Positions 53,100-63,990 of a DNA stretch of 64,000 bases are shown piece after piece. Numbering within the stretch: position 1 is the first letter of the stretch; each line of letters opens with the position of its first letter. The DNA is taken from positions 311,649,738 to 311,713,737 of the forward strand of contig NC_133537.1 in assembly GCF_048544455.1 (NCBI RefSeq), written 5' to 3'. The translations under genes and the position numbers were made by a program. The DNA comes from Silene latifolia (lineage: Eukaryota > Streptophyta > Magnoliopsida > Caryophyllales > Caryophyllaceae). Under the pieces are notes generated by a model. That model did not search any database. It was not told the DNA's origin and saw only the letters and a program-made list of their open reading frames with translations.

Positions 53100-54797
53100 T
53101 TGGAGCTAAAAGAAATACTGAGCAGGGTCCCGGGGCTGCCACCCCCACTCGAGAAAGCAGCCCTAGACAGCTATGCCGACTCACCATTCGTGGACACCAT
53201 ATCCATCACGGCCATGCCAAAGGGATTCACAAATCCAAATATGCCTCTCTTTGACGGCACAACAGATCCCTTTGACCATATAAGCCAGTACAAGCAGAAA
53301 ATAATGATAGTAACAACCGTAGGGCAAGTCAAGGAGGCTTGTATGTGCAAAGGATTCGGATCCACCTTAACAGGACCGGCACTTCGATGGTTTCTGAGCC
53401 TGCCCAATAGGTCGATATCCACATTTGCTGAATTAGTGAACGTATTCACTCAACAATTTGCAAGCAGCAGGAAGCCGCAGAAGCATGCAGGAGATCTGTA
53501 CAGAATCATCCAGGGGGCAGGAGAGACCACTGGAGAATACAATACTAGGTTCAACAATGAGAAGGTAGCAGTACGAGAGTGCGACGTCTCAACAGCAGTA
53601 AAAGCCTTCAGAAGAGGCCTCCACCATGACTCCGACTTATACAAGCAGCTGACTATGCATCCCGGCCATAGCTTTGAGGCAGTACAAGAAAAGGCAGCTG
53701 CCGCAATCAGACTAGAAGAAGACATCCTAGCCAGAGCCAGCCTACCTAAAACACCAAATGTCTCTAGTACCTCACCCGTGGAGAAATCAGGAAGAAAGCA
53801 TACCACCAGTAAGAAGGATGAGAGATATAGGCCATATGAAAAGGGAGTCAACAGAATCGAAGAACATCAGAAACTCCCTACTTTGGCAGAATATGGATTC
53901 ACCACAGGCATCAGAGGAATCCTGAAAGCACTCAGGGAGATGGGAGATAGGGTAATGTGGCCCAAGCCACCAGTGGAAGAGCAGGCATGGCGAAAAGATA
54001 GTAAGAAGAATTGTGAATTCCATCGTGATGTCTGGCATAACACTGAAGATTGTTACACACTACGAAGAGAGATCAAGCGCCTGTACGAACAAGGAGAACT
54101 GAGCCACCTATTACCACATGAGGGCAAGCAGCAGGATAAGGTAGGCTCCGCGAAGCCTGCAAATCCACCCACGTGCACCAAAATCATAAACATGATAACA
54201 GGCGGCTCAGACTTAAGTGGGCTGACATACTCAGCAGCTAAGAGACATGCTACCGAGACCAAAGGAGATAGGCCAGCAAATTCTTGCAGAATTTCTCACA
54301 GCGACTTACCAGCTGTCAGCTTTGATGAAGGAGATACATACGACGAACGAGAGCATCATGACGCACTCATTATCACTCTATCAATGGCCAATTGCACAGT
54401 TAGGAAGGTCATGGTAGATACAGGCAGCTCGGTCAACCTGATCATGCTGAAGACCATAGAAGACATGGGATTCAGCGAGAAGGATTTGCAGAAGAAGACT
54501 ATTCCGCTAGTAGGCTTCAACGGGGAGACAGCCAACTCACTAGGCGAGATAGTCATCCCAACCTATATGGGAGTAGTCAACAAGCAAGTCATGTATCTGG
54601 TTATAGACGGACCTTCCACCTACAATGTCATTCTGGGAAGGCCGTGGCTACACCAGATGAAAGCAGCCCCCTCAACATATCACCAATGCATAAAGTTCCC
54701 CACACCATGGGGAGTAGAGACAATAAGAGGAGATCAGGAGGAAGCTAGAGGCTGCTATAAGAAGGCACTAAAGTGCACTGCCAGCCCTCCCGCATAG
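53100..54797 (+). CDS. Tat gag and aspartic protease
   Basis: A 565-codon frame. Retrotrans_gag spans about residues 45-200 ([32 protein letters not shown]). The knuckle-like [14 protein letters not shown] has Trp where Gly is usual. The protease spans about residues 400-560, with [12 protein letters not shown] as active site and [10 protein letters not shown]. Gag and protease are in one frame here, whereas the left Tat element has them in separate frames. It ends shortly before RT. Likely start is upstream, through 52286. Confidence 0.9.
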   Translation: MELKEILSRVPGLPPPLEKAALDSYADSPFVDTISITAMPKGFTNPNMPLFDGTTDPFDHISQYKQKIMIVTTVGQVKEACMCKGFGSTLTGPALRWFLSLPNRSISTFAELVNVFTQQFASSRKPQKHAGDLYRIIQGAGETTGEYNTRFNNEKVAVRECDVSTAVKAFRRGLHHDSDLYKQLTMHPGHSFEAVQEKAAAAIRLEEDILARASLPKTPNVSSTSPVEKSGRKHTTSKKDERYRPYEKGVNRIEEHQKLPTLAEYGFTTGIRGILKALREMGDRVMWPKPPVEEQAWRKDSKKNCEFHRDVWHNTEDCYTLRREIKRLYEQGELSHLLPHEGKQQDKVGSAKPANPPTCTKIINMITGGSDLSGLTYSAAKRHATETKGDRPANSCRISHSDLPAVSFDEGDTYDEREHHDALIITLSMANCTVRKVMVDTGSSVNLIMLKTIEDMGFSEKDLQKKTIPLVGFNGETANSLGEIVIPTYMGVVNKQVMYLVIDGPSTYNVILGRPWLHQMKAAPSTYHQCIKFPTPWGVETIRGDQEEARGCYKKALKCTASPPA

Positions 54798-54893
54798 CAA
54801 TTACAGAAGCAGTGTGTCCAGGACGAATACATCGAGCCCCCGGCAGAAGAACTAGACTAAATCAACCTGGACAAGCTGCACCCAGAAAGAACT

Positions 54894-55980
54894 GTGCTAA
54901 TTGGAGCAGGATGCACAGGAAGCTTGAGACAGCAACTAATCAAATTCCTGCAGGATAACATGGATTGTTTCGCATGGTCACACGATGACATGATAGGAAT
55001 AGATCCGTCCATCATAACGTATAAGCTTAGTGTGGACCCAAAGTGCAAACCCATCCAGCAGAGAAGAAGAAAGTTCGCAGCAGAAAGAAACAAGGTGATC
55101 AACCAAGAGGTAGATAGTCTACTGGCAGCAAAGAAAATAAGAGAAGTAAAATATCCAGAATGGCTGTCTACGGTGGTGGTGGTACCCAAGAAGAATGGAA
55201 AATGGAGAGTATGTGTCGACTTCACCGACCTCAACAAGGCATGCCCTAAAGATCCCTTCCCGCTGCCTCATATTGATGCAATGGTAGATCCGACAGCTGG
55301 ACATGAGATGTTGACATTCCTGGACGCATGGAGTGGATACAATCAGATCAAAATGGATCCTGCTGATCAAGAGAAGACGGCATTTATGTCTGAAAGAGGA
55401 ATATATTGCTACAACGGCATGCCATTCGGCCTAAAGAACGCAGGCTACACGTATCAAAGGCTGGTTAACCGCATGTTCAAAGAGCAGATAGGAAGAACTA
55501 TGGTGGTATATATTGATGACATGGTGGTAAAATCAGAAAAAGCCAAAGATCACATGCGGCACCTGGCAGAAACATTCGGCACCCTAAGGGAATACAAAAT
55601 GAAGCTAAATCCATCTAAGTGCACCTTCGGAGTATCCTCTGGCAAATTCTTAGGCTACATTGTAACTCAAAGAGGGATAGAAGCTAGCATCGAGCAGATC
55701 AAAGCCGTCTTACAACTAGAGTCACCCAAAAGGCCTAAGGATGTTCAAAGACTAGCTGGAAAAGTAGCAGCCTTAAGCAGGTTCATCTCAAGATCGTCAG
55801 ATAAGTGCAGGCTGTTTTACGACATACTGAGAAAGATCCAGAAGTTTGAGTGGACCGCGGATCACGAGCAAGCTTTCAGAGAGCTGAAACACTACCTCGC
55901 AGCCCACCACCGCCGTCGAAGCGAGACCAGGAGAACCACTATTCATATACCCGGCCGTCACAGAGGTGGCAAAGTGAGCT
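54894..55980 (+). CDS. Tat reverse transcriptase
   Basis: The frame carries all RT boxes: VDFTDLNKACPKDPFPLPHID, LDAWSGYNQIKMD, MPFGLKNAGYTYQR and the active site VYIDDMVVKSEKA, then LNPSKCTFGVSSGKFLGY. After about 55900 the reading shifts: the expected proline-rich start of the RNase H continues in the frame of 55984-58125. The tail of the original frame to 56072 is out-of-frame. One frameshift therefore separates polymerase from RNase H. It primes from the tRNA-Lys site. Confidence 0.9.
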
Positions 55981-55983
55981 GTT

Positions 55984-58125
55984 TTGGTCAGAGAGCAGGA
56001 AAAGGAGCAGAAGCCAGTGTACTACGTAAGCAAGTCTCTGCTGCCGGCAGAGACCAGGTACACATCTCTTGAAAAGTTAGTATTAGCACTGGTGGTAGCA
56101 TCTCACAAACTGCGCCCCTATTTTGAGTCCCACACTATACATGTTGTGACCAACTACCCGCTGAAATCTATCATGAGGAAGCCTGAATTGTCAGGCAGAA
56201 TGTCAAAGTGGTCTGTACACCTCAATGGATACGATATCCAGTATGACCCCACAACAGCAATCAAATCGCAAGCATTGGTCGACTTTGTGTCAGACTTCAG
56301 CCCAACCATCCAAAATCTGGCAGATGAGGAAATCCTCACCTTAGAGGGGAACAAAGAGGCAGAGGTCTGCCAGATGCATATTGACGGAGCCTCCAACCAA
56401 AGGGGGGCAGGAGTAGGGTTAATCCTACGGTCACCACAGGGAGACCTGATAGCACAAGCGGTAAGATGTGAATTCAAGGCAACCAACAATAAAACAGAGT
56501 ACGAGGCCTTGATATTAGGAATGAAGCTAGCTCTGGAGTTAGGAGTCAGGTACCTGCGCATATACAGTGACGCTCTATTAATAGTCAATCACGTGAATGA
56601 TGAGTTTATAGCCAGAGATTCGAAAATGATTGTATACCTAAAAATAGCAAAGGAGTTAAAACAGAAATTCGAAACTTGTAAGCTTAAACAGATCCCCAGA
56701 GATCAGAACGTGGAAGCAGATGCCTTAGCAACTCTGGGGGCAACATTCAAACCAACAGAACTATCCAGCATTCCAATAGCACACATGCTAGAGCCTTCCA
56801 TCCAGAAGGCAGATGAAATAGATAAAGGAGAACTGGAGGATTCACAGAGCGGGGAAGGAGTCCAGGCAGTTACAGAGGAAGGTGAGAACTCGCAGCCAAC
56901 CGATCAGCCGCCTGACCAAACAACCGAACAGGCAGATGACAGGGATTGGCGCACATCTTACCTAGACTGGCTACGTCATAACAAGCTACCAGATGACAAG
57001 AAGGAAGTAAGGGCTTTCAGAGTGAAGGCCTCCAGGTTCATACTTATTGACGATATATTATTCAGGAAATCACTGGCAGGCCCCTACTTACGGTGCCTGG
57101 ACAAGGAAGAAGCACAGACTGTGTTACATGCTCTCCACAGTGGCGAATGTGGAAAGCTTGCAGGGGGCAAGAGTCTGGCAAATAAAGCCCTCAGGCAGGG
57201 ATACTTATGGCCCACAATGAAGGCAGATGCAGCAGAATATGCATGCAAGTGTGACGCCTACCAGCGCTCAACACCAATGATCCATCAGCCAGCAAAACCC
57301 TTGCATCCTATCATTTCTCCCTGGCCATTCATGGCATGGGGCATGGACATAGTAGGACCTCTGCCAAGAGCCACAGGAAACATGACGTGGATGCTAGCAA
57401 TGACAGATTACTTCTCCAAGTGGATAGAGGCAGAAGCATTCACAGAAGTAAAGGACAAACAAGTCATTTCGTTTATAAAACGAAACATCATTTGCAGGTT
57501 TGGTATCCCATCAGAAATCATATGTGACAATGGCTCACAATTCATCTCCAACGATAACGAGGGATACTGTGCCAGGTGGAACATCACCCTACAAAAGTCA
57601 GCACCCAGGACTCCAAAGTCCAACGGGCATGCTGAGTCTAGAAATAAAATCATCATGGACAATCTGAGAAGGAGGTTACAGGAGTTAGGAGGAAAGTGGG
57701 CAGATGAATTGCCACTGGTATTATGGTCAGATATAACAACTCTAAAGATAGCAACAGGTCAAACACCCTTCAGCCTGGTGTTTGGCGCAGAAGCAGTCAT
57801 TCCATCAGAGGTTCTAGTTCCCACTCACAGGTATGAATGTACGACAGGGGAACCGAACAATGCAGAGATGGCCAGAAGCCTGGACACAATTGACGAGCTG
57901 CGAGCAAACGCAAAGATACGTCCTGGTCGCTACAAGCGATCGGTGGCCAGGAGTTACAACAAGAATGTGAAAGTCGCTCCGGAGGTAGGAGACCAGTTCT
58001 CGAGAGGTGTTTCAAACACTAAAAATCGAAAGGCAGGCAAATTCGCCTACAAATGGGAAGGACCATACCAGGTAGAAGGAGTTGTTGGCCATGGTGCATA
58101 CAGACTGATGACTATGGACGGTTAA
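55984..58125 (+). CDS. Tat RNase H, second RNase H and integrase
   Basis: A 713-codon frame. First is the C-terminal part of the retroviral-type RNase H (PVYYVSKSL, LSGRMSKWSVHL, SQALVDFVSDF). Next is the Tat-specific second RNase H, with all four acidic positions: HIDGASN, TEYEAL, YSDALLIV, VEADALA. A Glu/Gln-rich linker follows, then integrase: zinc end (C-KCDAYQRS), GMDIVG, ICDNGSQF and NGHAESRNK supply Asp, Asp and Glu. The end has KWEGPYQVEGV. Only the upstream frameshift disturbs it. Confidence 0.92.
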   Translation: MVREQEKEQKPVYYVSKSLLPAETRYTSLEKLVLALVVASHKLRPYFESHTIHVVTNYPLKSIMRKPELSGRMSKWSVHLNGYDIQYDPTTAIKSQALVDFVSDFSPTIQNLADEEILTLEGNKEAEVCQMHIDGASNQRGAGVGLILRSPQGDLIAQAVRCEFKATNNKTEYEALILGMKLALELGVRYLRIYSDALLIVNHVNDEFIARDSKMIVYLKIAKELKQKFETCKLKQIPRDQNVEADALATLGATFKPTELSSIPIAHMLEPSIQKADEIDKGELEDSQSGEGVQAVTEEGENSQPTDQPPDQTTEQADDRDWRTSYLDWLRHNKLPDDKKEVRAFRVKASRFILIDDILFRKSLAGPYLRCLDKEEAQTVLHALHSGECGKLAGGKSLANKALRQGYLWPTMKADAAEYACKCDAYQRSTPMIHQPAKPLHPIISPWPFMAWGMDIVGPLPRATGNMTWMLAMTDYFSKWIEAEAFTEVKDKQVISFIKRNIICRFGIPSEIICDNGSQFISNDNEGYCARWNITLQKSAPRTPKSNGHAESRNKIIMDNLRRRLQELGGKWADELPLVLWSDITTLKIATGQTPFSLVFGAEAVIPSEVLVPTHRYECTTGEPNNAEMARSLDTIDELRANAKIRPGRYKRSVARSYNKNVKVAPEVGDQFSRGVSNTKNRKAGKFAYKWEGPYQVEGVVGHGAYRLMTMDG

Positions 58126-59421
58126 ATCATACAACGCTCATGGAACATACTTCACCTGAAGAGATATTACTTTTAATAATAAGTAGATTTTAGCCTTCAG
58201 AATGATGTACTATGAAAAGCCAAATCATTTTGAAATTAAAATAAAAATCCGGTAGTAGGCATACTGCCAATTTCATTCCTATTTTTGGTGCCTTTAACTA
58301 TTTTAAGATTTTAAACTGCTATTAGATGGTGTGGTCTGGCAGCGTCCTGGGACCACAATTGCTCTGGTAGCCCATGAGATGGCGACAGGTACTTCACATC
58401 ATTTTAATAGATTTTCCTATTTTCAGGCTTCTTTAGGTACATCACTCTGAATCTTAATGTCTATGGTACGTTGAAAGGGTATCTAGCAGGACTGTCAACT
58501 GCCAACGCGGGGTGACAAGGCACATGGCACTCCAACATGCCTAACCTATTTTCTCCACAAGGAGCACCCTCACCAGGCGGACTGTGGAACATACGAAAGG
58601 GAGCCTGGTTAAAAGCTAAACATGCTTACCCAGCTACCCCTGATACCACCCCCTGGACGTAGCTCGCACTAATCGCAATTAATCAGGGCCCCAGCATGCA
58701 TGCACATACATTGAACGTAGGGATCTCCGCGCTACCAGAATCCTGCAGCGTCCCATTGGTCCTAGAATGACGATAAACTTGCCTAAATTACGCCCCTGTT
58801 GGCTTTAAACGTGATGAACACACCTTGCGTCATGAACAAGGTTAAGTAGTCCAAAATCGCAAAGATACGCCTAAATCGGCCATCGGCCGACACGACTTAA
58901 ATAGCTTAGTCTCAATCGCCTCTTGGTGACCAAACGGTCTAAATCAGCCTCTCAGTTGACACGGCCACTCCTCTTTACATCATGCAAGATACGCCTAAAT
59001 CAGCCCATCAGTCGACACACGGCACTAGCTTAGTCCGAATCGGCCTCTTCAGCCGACAGACGGTCTAAATCACCTCTCAGCCGACACGGCCACTCTTCTT
59101 TACATTGCAAGCATATGCCTAAATCACCCATCAGTGAAACTAAGACTAGTGAGTCGAGAAAGTCACCTCTTCAGATGACAGACTCGCTAAATTAGTGTGA
59201 CAGGTGACACGACAACTTCCTAAACTAAGGAAACCTAAGAAACAAGCACACAGAATATAAACTAAAACCTTGCCAAAACTACAGCAAGGGATATTTCCAA
59301 AATATGGCCCCTGAGTTTAACCGCCACCTTGGCGGAGCAACCAAAAAGAGTTTAAAAACTTACAGGTCTGCCACCTCTGGCCCAGACTACCAAAAGTTCA
59401 TTAACATTGAAAAATAAATAC
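58126..59421. other. Tat spacer between integrase and antisense gene
   Basis: Non-coding. 58126-58850 shows nothing I can assign. 58855-59230 is the tandem array listed next. The antisense gene ends at 59422. Confidence 0.6.
58855..59230. repeat. Tandem repeat, period about 124 bp
   Basis: Three copies can be aligned by GATACGCC (58864), GATACGCC (58988) and GCATATGCC (59111). Each holds two half-units of the type CTAAATC-GCC-CAG-CGACA, several of them palindromic (ATCGGCCATCGGCCGACA). Retand elements are known for an amplified tandem repeat in this region. Confidence 0.85.
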
Positions 59422-61425
59422 TTAATTATCGGTCATATTAATGACCTCCACTTCTGGCACCTCCTCTGCCTGCTTACCCCCTGTTTCAGGTACCGCTCCA
59501 GCTTGCACACCCTCAGCTGTCATAGCATCCAGAGCTCCATCAGCAGCATCTTGGGGCATTCCAGCATCTCCACCAGCAGCTTGCTCAGCCAGCACAGGAG
59601 AATTCACCACCCCAACTTCAGGCATAAGCGCACTCAAATCAGGTTGGGTGGGGTAGAGCATCTCCAGTTGTCTCTCCTCCTCCTCTATAACTTGCTGGGT
59701 GGGAGCCTCCTCAAGAGCAGCACGCATCCCGCTGATTTTTCCCCGCCAGGTAGCATAGGCGACAACATTGGTGGCCAGGGAGATCAGCTCACTGATCTTC
59801 TCATCAGAACGCTTGAGGGAGTCAGAGAAGGTGCTGCACACCTCCTGAGTGTGGGCCAGCTGATTAGCTCCTTCCTTCAGCTTCTTCTTGGTGACAGCAA
59901 CCTCAGCCTTCAATTCCACCACGCGTTCCTTCAGATCAGACCGCTGCTGCGCCAAATCGGCAATTGTCCCCTTCAACTCTTGGTTTTTGGCGTTGGTGGC
60001 GCGACTGGTGGTCTGCACTATGTTGATCATCTTCCTATTGTAGAGTGCAGACTGGAGGGTCTGGGGCAAGAATAGTCAGAAGTCAGCAAGAGAAATCAAA
60101 GGGTAAAATAAAAAAACAGGTAGAAGAGGAAGATCATTCACCATGAAGGTGTTGTGCACGTCATTCTCAGCTATCTCCTCTGAAGAAAACTCTGAGAACG
60201 TCTCCTTTAGAGGAGGGAAGAGCAGCTGGTCGATCTCTGGCCAGTGTGGTACCTTGTCCACATTCCCAAAACCTTCTGGTAAGTGAGCAATAGTGCCTCC
60301 GCTAGCTGAAGCACGAGGACTGACAGGAGGAGTAGGCGGATGGCGAGACAACGGGTCAACCTCTAAGGGCTCAGGTACAGCAGAACTGGAAAGCGTAGGA
60401 TGAGTCTGGAAGGAGGCAGCAGGAGCACTCCTCTTGGAGGCGGAGGCCACGTCAGGACTGGCAGAAGGTCTCTTTCTTTTTGCGCTTTGGAGGATGATTT
60501 CTAAAGGATCAACTTTTGAGCCTGCAAGCAGATGTAGTCTCAGGCGTCAAGGCAATTAAAACGTTAACAAAAGTTGCATGCAAACTGAAACGATTGTGGG
60601 AAGCTTACCAGAAGACATGCTGTGAGCTGAATGAAGAGGGTTGGAAGAGGAAGCAGGTGAAAATCGGGAAGCAGGTCAGGGTACTTTCTTTCAGATTCAA
60701 AGATACTAAATAATTTGTTGCATGCAAGGATCTTGGCACCAATGCGGGTCAAGTCACAGGGGCCTGCATAAGGACGATGAAGTAAGCTAGTAAGCGGCGA
60801 GATAAAAAACCAGGTGACAAGGAGGCTACTTACTCGAAGTTATGACCCATTTCTCGAAGATGTAATCAACAGGCGGCTGGATGGAGTCCTTCCTCACGAA
60901 GAAGAAGTCCTCAAACCATTTCTCATCTCGGGATTTGGACACATGCCTGAAAGGAGCCTCTCCACGTCCCCGGAGTGATAATTTGCCCCTATCCAGGGAC
61001 CTGATGTTGTACATATGGGCCAGATCGCCCAGGGAGATGGAATTACCAGTGTTCTGATCAGCGGCCAGGGAGTAGAGGAGAACCCTCCAAACAGTGGCAG
61101 AAATTTGTGCCATGGCAAAATTGTTCGTAAAAATGAAATCTTGGATGAGTTTGGGAAAAGGAAAACGAAGGCCATATTTAAACGGGTACAGATAAAAACA
61201 AACCCATCCGGGATGAAGGGCATCAGCTTTATGACCCGGCTCAGGGATGGCAATATCCACCCCATCACCAAGACCAAGCAAGCCCTTGATCATGGGAATG
61301 TCAGCGGGGGTCAAGACGGAGTCACAGTCATGAGGGTAAGTAAAGAGTCCCCGAGAAGGAAAGACTGGGCTCGGGTTGCGATCAGTAGGGGTGGAACTTG
61401 ATGACGATTGTCGGGTTTTACCCAT
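59422..61425 (-). CDS. Tat antisense extra gene, spliced model
   Basis: Exons: 61425-60834, 60763-60685, 60619-60609, 60521-60142, 60060-59422, all with GT...AG introns (GTAAGT, GTACCC, GTAAGC, GTGAAT donors; TGCAG, CACAG, TGCAG, CCCAG acceptors). Together 1701 nt in one open frame, 566 residues. Domains: a basic Ser-rich start, a Transposase_28-like region (HPGWVCFYLYPFKYGLRF) to about residue 197, a Pro/Ser-rich middle with KRKRPS as a possible nuclear signal, a coiled coil (about residues 355-430) and an acidic tail. The 11-nt exon is inferred from phase and is the weakest part. Antisense ORFs are known in Tat elements; their role is not. Confidence 0.7.
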
Positions 61426-61601
61426 GATGAAGAAAGAGAAAATGGAAACTAAGAAGAAAAAGGGGAAGAATACCTGGTGAAAGTAACAATGGAGAGCGGA
61501 ACAATGAAGCCGGCGAGGTAAGAGAAGAGGAAGGTTGAGGGTTTAGAGAGGGGGAGAGTTTTTGAAATGATTTGAGATTAATGAAAGTGGAAGGTGGAGG
61601 T

Positions 61602-61610
61602 TGAGGTTAT
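61602..61610 (-). promoter_or_regulatory. Candidate TATA box of antisense gene
   Basis: The minus strand reads CTTTATAAC about 180 bp upstream of the antisense ATG and outside the LTR. A comparable TATAAATA precedes the decayed antisense ORF at 7648-8651. Confidence 0.4.
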
Positions 61611-61777
61611 AAAGGAAGAGAGAGGGAGTATGGTGCGAGAAAAGAGGAGGAGGGCGGCTGACGTGATGGAGTTGCATGAAAAGGGGTGTAAAAGACGGCT
61701 AAGGGTTTTAGCATTCGATTACGTAAATTCCTTGCTCGACACCTCGAAGCGTACTTCACAAGAAATTTGAAGCAAAC

Positions 61778-62445
61778 TGTTTGGGCTAAAAATCACATAA
61801 TAAGGAAAAGCCCACTTAATAAATAAACGGGTCTAAAGGGAAGAAAGGGAGTCCACGGTTGGAATAAGTACGGAGAAAGGAAATAGGCCGGCATGCACGC
61901 AGAAGAAGACTAGAGCCCATCGAAGGAGACGTCTGGAATTAGGAAAGGGGGAGTCAGGGAGAAGTTAGCCAGACGTCAGGGAGATCAGGGAGAATTGAGG
62001 GAGACGACCAAACATGGAAAGAGTTATTATGGAAGTTATATTCCCTTTCCATAATCAAGGTAGGACATGCCTAGGGTTCTTACCCTATAAATAGTCGAGG
62101 AAGCAATCAACGGGAGGACATTCATACATTCATTCATACACACATCCACACGCATACATTCATCTAAGATCTCATCAACACGATACTTCGTGTCAGCAAG
62201 ACTCGCATTATAATACCATTGTAATCTTCCTCTCATTCAAGCATAGTACAATACTTGGCAGGGTACCGTCTCTCCCGTGGTTGTTTCCACATTGGGTTTT
62301 CCGCGTCACCAAATCTTACGTGTCAATTTACATTACGTACTTTATTTCCTTATTTAAACGTCGTCATACAAACAATCATTCCATCAACCAACGAGTAAGA
62401 CCACATTGACCCGGATCAATCAATTCGGTAAAAAATACCTAAACA
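61778..62445 (+). repeat. 3' LTR of right Tat element
   Basis: 668 bp, close to identical to the 5' LTR. TATAAATAG at 62086-62094. The 4-bp indel lies in the CATT repeat near 62130. Confidence 0.92.
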
Positions 62446-62450
62446 GTAAT

Positions 62451-63828
62451 CTAGATGCACTTGCTTAAACGTTAAGAATTGTGATATGAAATTTACCATG
62501 TCAAATGACTATTTGATACCTGCATGCATAGCTTATTTTAATCATTGACCAATATTTTCCTATACACTCTGTAATAAGGTTTGAAAATGTGTGGTTGTAT
62601 AAGTAATTATAGTGTCACATTTTAGGACTATCATTATATAAATTTGATAATGTTACACGAATTTACGATTGATATTTATATTAATTAATATATAGTATGT
62701 GTTTATGTATGTAGTACACTTTTCATTTCCAAACTCTTACTTATTTAAAAAATAATAAACCCAATTTCCGAAAACCTAATATGATTATAGAAACTGTATT
62801 TTATAAGTTTATTAGAAGCTATTGATCATATTAGTGTTTCTCTTCTCCGTTTTCTAGTATTCATTTCCATTTTATTTAGGCACTGATGTTTTTAAGGTTT
62901 ACTTTCATTGACGGTGGTTGTGTGGACGTAAAAGACATGTTGGAGAGAAGGGTACAGTGATGGTGAACAATTGGTCAATGGGCGAGAGAGCTCGTACTTA
63001 GCATGTTTCTAGTAGGAGCAGAGTGGGTTGATGGTGGCATAGAAGGGGTTGATAGGTTCACGATGGGTTAGAAGATGGTGCGCGTATTGGTGGTGGAGTA
63101 ATGCGTTTTTGTTTAAAATCTATATAGTGCATGATTTGTTTAATTCTCTTTATTTCTTTATATATTTTTCTGTTCACGCGTTTTATTTTGTTCGATGATG
63201 TATTTCTGGAGTTTTTTTTTACTCACTTGGCGTAGCACGTGTTTTTTGGCTTTAATTTGTTTTATTCTCATCACAATGCATTTTGTTTAAATTGTTGTAG
63301 TATAAGACGACTTTAGAAGAGTTACATGGCGTATTTTACATTGTCCTTATAGTACGATAACATTGACAAACAGCATAAAATATAGAGTGATGTAATATGA
63401 TTTTTGTTTGTCGTATAATTGATTTTGACAATAGCACCACAAAAATTTAATTTTTATTTTTATTTTGATGTTGTATAATCTATACTTTAAAATTTAAATT
63501 AATTTTTATTATGCTCTAATTTGTATTTAATGCTAACAAACTAAAATATAGAGTGATGTAAAATGAATTTTATTTGGCGTATAATTGATTCTGACAATAA
63601 CACCACAAAAATTTAATTTTTATTTTTATTTTGATGTTGTATAATCTACTTTTAAATTGAAATTAATTTTTATTATGCTCTAATTTGTATTTAATGCTAC
63701 AAATATAATTAACTTTTTCTATTTTTCTTTTTAAATAATAAATGGTAATGATGTGGCTTAGTAGGCTAGATATGTTGATGTGGCAATTAAATAAGTGTTT
63801 AGTTTGTATTTTAATTATGATATATAGA
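62451..63828 (-). other. Right portion of candidate Helitron
   Basis: AT-rich, with a short G-rich stretch at about 62900-63100. No ORF with recognisable content. It carries the 166-bp duplication listed next. Confidence 0.5.
63377..63705. repeat. Tandem duplication, period about 166 bp
   Basis: AAAATATAGAGTGATGTAA starts at 63377 and again at 63543, and the two following segments align throughout (GTATAATTGATT, CACCACAAAAATTTAATTTT, TATGCTCTAATTTGTATTTA) with few differences. Confidence 0.85.
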
Positions 63829-63912
63829 TTTGCTGGGAAAAATGTTCAGAAAAAAATGAATATGAGTTAGCTAAGAAACCTCGCAAGATAACTTAACTAA
63901 AATTGAAACGTT

Positions 63913-63990
63913 CCAACCAAGACCACACAAGAACAAGGAGAGAAACAATGGCTATTTCAACCAAGATCACACAGGAAACAAGGATGAAAT
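63913..63990. repeat. Short direct repeat at window end
   Basis: CAACCAAGACCACACAAGAA (63913) recurs as CAACCAAGATCACACAGGAA (63958), offset 45 bp. The sequence is cut by the window end and no gene can be assigned. Confidence 0.6.

Larger units (their letters stand above)
51557..62445 (+). mobile_element. Tat/Retand-type LTR retrotransposon, nearly complete, TSD GTAAT
   Basis: LTRs at 51557-52228 and 61778-62445 (TGTT...AACA), with GTAAT at 51552-51556 and 62446-62450. Order: LTR, tRNA-Lys primer site, gag, protease, RT-RNase H, second RNase H, integrase, tandem repeats, antisense gene, LTR. By eye the LTRs differ at about 16 positions plus a 4-bp indel, so the insertion is comparatively young. 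Gag and pol still carry a few frameshifts. No clear polypurine tract precedes the 3' LTR (CAAGAAATTTGAAGCAAAC). Confidence 0.93.
51309..63828 (-). mobile_element. Candidate Helitron, interrupted by a Tat element
   Basis: Read on the minus strand, the 5' end is TCTATATATCATAATTAAAA (from 63828, preceded by A). The 3' end is the hairpin CCCGTG-ATTTT-CACGGG followed by CACAAAAACTAG at 51309, then T. These are standard Helitron termini. Without the Tat element and its TSD (51557-62450) the body is about 1.6 kb and has no Rep/helicase gene, so it would be non-autonomous. Confidence 0.65.
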
